From contig CANGCU010000072.1 in assembly GCA_947452355.1 (NCBI GenBank), forward strand, positions 1-6,395: DNA of 6,395 nt, given 5' to 3'. This DNA is from Microbacteriaceae bacterium (GTDB taxonomy: Bacteria > Actinomycetota > Actinomycetes > Actinomycetales > Microbacteriaceae). Positions within the stretch are counted from its first letter, which is position 1; each line of letters opens with the position of its first letter. The translations under genes and the position numbers were made by a program. The notes beneath the pieces are model-generated. The model was not told where the DNA came from. It was given only the letters and a program-made list of their open reading frames with translations, and did not search any database. Below, one piece after another: positions 5,594 to 6,395 of the stretch.

Positions 5594-6057
5594 GCCGGCT
5601 CGTTTCGTCCGAGTGCGTCTACCAATTCATGGCCTCGCGGGCCAAATGCGTGGAGACTCACCGTTCGGGTCTCATCATCCGCGCTGTGCGACCGGTCAAT
5701 CACAATCTCGAGCCAGTCGTCGACAATGCTGTCCAGCATGCCGTGTCCCCATTCAACGACGGAAATGACATTCTCCCAATCGATGTCGAGGTCCTCCAGT
5801 TCAGCCGAGCTCTGAAGGCGGTAGGCATCGATATGGACGAAGGGAACACCGTCAGATCGCGAATGGGTTCGCGCGACGACGAACGTCGGACTCGTGACTG
5901 TTCCCCGAACATTCAATTCCCGTCCGAGACCGCGTGTGAAGGTCGTTTTCCCCGCTCCCAATTCACCCGTGAGGCACACCACGTCCCCGGCGGTCAAGCA
6001 CTGTGCCACGTGGGCGCCAAACGCCTCCATATCGCTCGCGGTCGCGATGGCAATCAT
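5590..6057 (-). CDS. tsaE: tRNA t6A biosynthesis ATPase TsaE
   Basis: P-loop ATPase (formerly YjeE) that associates with TsaB-TsaD and supports repeated catalytic cycles of t6A formation. The 155 residues match the usual size. Walker A is GELGAGKTT (31-39, with K37 and T38); switch-like SPTFV (56-60) follows, then the signature HIDAYR (75-80), LEDLDIDW (87-94) and SVVEWG (99-104), which carries the conserved acidic residue. The ATG at 6057 was chosen because it overlaps the alr stop as ATGA and starts 30 residues before Walker A, as in homologues. A longer reading from 6174 would lie wholly inside alr and has no family-like sequence. No strong ribosome site is visible, so coupling to alr is likely. 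The last residues overlap the tsaB start. Confidence 0.96.
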   Translation of the reverse strand: MIAIATASDMEAFGAHVAQCLTAGDVVCLTGELGAGKTTFTRGLGRELNVRGTVTSPTFVVARTHSRSDGVPFVHIDAYRLQSSAELEDLDIDWENVISVVEWGHGMLDSIVDDWLEIVIDRSHSADDETRTVSLHAFGPRGHELVDALGRNEPA

Positions 6058-6395
6058 GGCTCGTCGATTCGCGCGACGCGGCCTCCGATGCCCGTCACAA
6101 TCTCGTAGGTAATCGTGTCCGCCCACTCCGCCCAGTCTGAGACGCTCGGCGTGCCGTCGGCGGGATTGCCCCACAGTCGAACGACGTCACCGATGTGTAT
6201 GTCGGCGTCTCCGACGTCGACGACAAGTTGATCCATGGCGATACGACCGACAACCGGGTACTGGACGCCACCGATGTCGACACGCGCGTGGCCCGTCGCT
6301 GCACGTGGGATTCCGTCGGCATATCCCGCGGCCACCAGTGCCACGGTCGTGTCGTTCGTCGCGGTCCACAGAAAGTTATAGGACACGCTGTCTCC
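6054..6395 (-). CDS. alr: Alanine racemase, C-terminal part (N-terminus off the right edge)
   Basis: PLP-dependent interconversion of L- and D-alanine for peptidoglycan, in the cytoplasm. Only the last 113 codons are present, of roughly 370 expected; this is the C-terminal beta domain, and the PLP lysine lies off the window. The visible sequence begins GDSVSYNFLW, whose tyrosine corresponds to the catalytic base Tyr265 of the Geobacillus enzyme. It continues with ALVAAGYADGIPR, then VVGRIAMDQLVVDVG with the substrate-contacting MDQ, GDVVRLWG, and the terminal DTITYEIVTGIGGRVARI. These are standard family blocks. One small oddity is asparagine after the catalytic Tyr, where most members have glycine. 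The stop overlaps the tsaE start as ATGA, so alr is co-transcribed with the t6A genes, as in other Actinobacteria. Confidence 0.95.
   Translation of the reverse strand, partial: GDSVSYNFLWTATNDTTVALVAAGYADGIPRAATGHARVDIGGVQYPVVGRIAMDQLVVDVGDADIHIGDVVRLWGNPADGTPSVSDWAEWADTITYEIVTGIGGRVARIDEP

Noticed and set aside
6058..6174. An in-frame upstream start at 6174 extending tsaE.
   Set aside because: The added residues lie wholly within alr and match nothing in TsaE. ATG 6057 overlaps the alr stop as ATGA and gives a normal-length protein.
1..6395. Search for tRNA or rRNA genes, CRISPR arrays, insertion sequences, phage or toxin-antitoxin genes.
   Set aside because: No spaced direct repeats, transposase motifs, tRNA-like cloverleaf or compact unknown gene pairs were seen. 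Almost all of the window is covered by recognised core genes.

Overview
This window looks like ordinary chromosomal core DNA from a moderately GC-rich actinobacterium (estimated by eye at 55-60% GC, not computed). The best guess is a member of the Microbacteriaceae or a related aquatic lineage. The reasons are the gene order alr-tsaE-tsaB-rimI-tsaD with groES close by, which recalls Mycobacterium and other Actinobacteria; frequent GTG starts; an HrcA/CIRCE-type heat-shock operator in front of groES; and a THUMP-like-domain methyltransferase between tsaD and groES. The genus assignment is inference.

Layout from left to right. (1) 1-808, minus strand: the N-terminal two thirds of a lipoprotein substrate-binding protein of a branched-chain amino-acid-type (Liv) ABC transporter, cut by the left edge. 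(2) 809-954: a 146-bp intergenic region holding an inverted repeat that may be an operator for the transporter gene or a weak terminator for rarD. (3) 955-1866, minus: rarD, a ten-helix EamA/DMT permease. (4) 1867-1933: a strong hairpin terminator for groES and a possible leaderless promoter for rarD. (5) 1937-2230, minus: groES, with no groEL next to it. (6) 2231-2350: the divergent control region with a CIRCE operator and a GC-rich leader hairpin. (7) 2351-3526, plus: a class I SAM-dependent methyltransferase with a C-terminal THUMP-like domain, the only plus-strand gene. (8) 3523-6395, minus: a tightly packed operon reading alr (C-terminal part only), tsaE, tsaB, rimI, tsaD. Each of its four junctions is a 4-base NTGA stop/start overlap. 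No gene-free stretch is longer than about 150 bases.

How the genes work together. TsaE, TsaB and TsaD are three of the four bacterial proteins that make N6-threonylcarbamoyladenosine (t6A) at position 37 of ANN-decoding tRNAs; the fourth, TsaC/Sua5, is not in the window. RimI is an N-acetyltransferase usually encoded with them, and Alr supplies D-alanine for peptidoglycan. The methyltransferase ends tail-to-tail on tsaD, sharing the tetranucleotide CTAG, and starts beside the groES operator. GroES is the GroEL co-chaperonin and is probably repressed by HrcA. RarD and the Liv-type binding protein are separate transport functions.

I found no tRNA or rRNA gene, CRISPR array, insertion sequence, phage gene or defence system. 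The points most worth a second look are regulatory (the operators, the overlaps, the solitary groES) and the uncharacterised methyltransferase.
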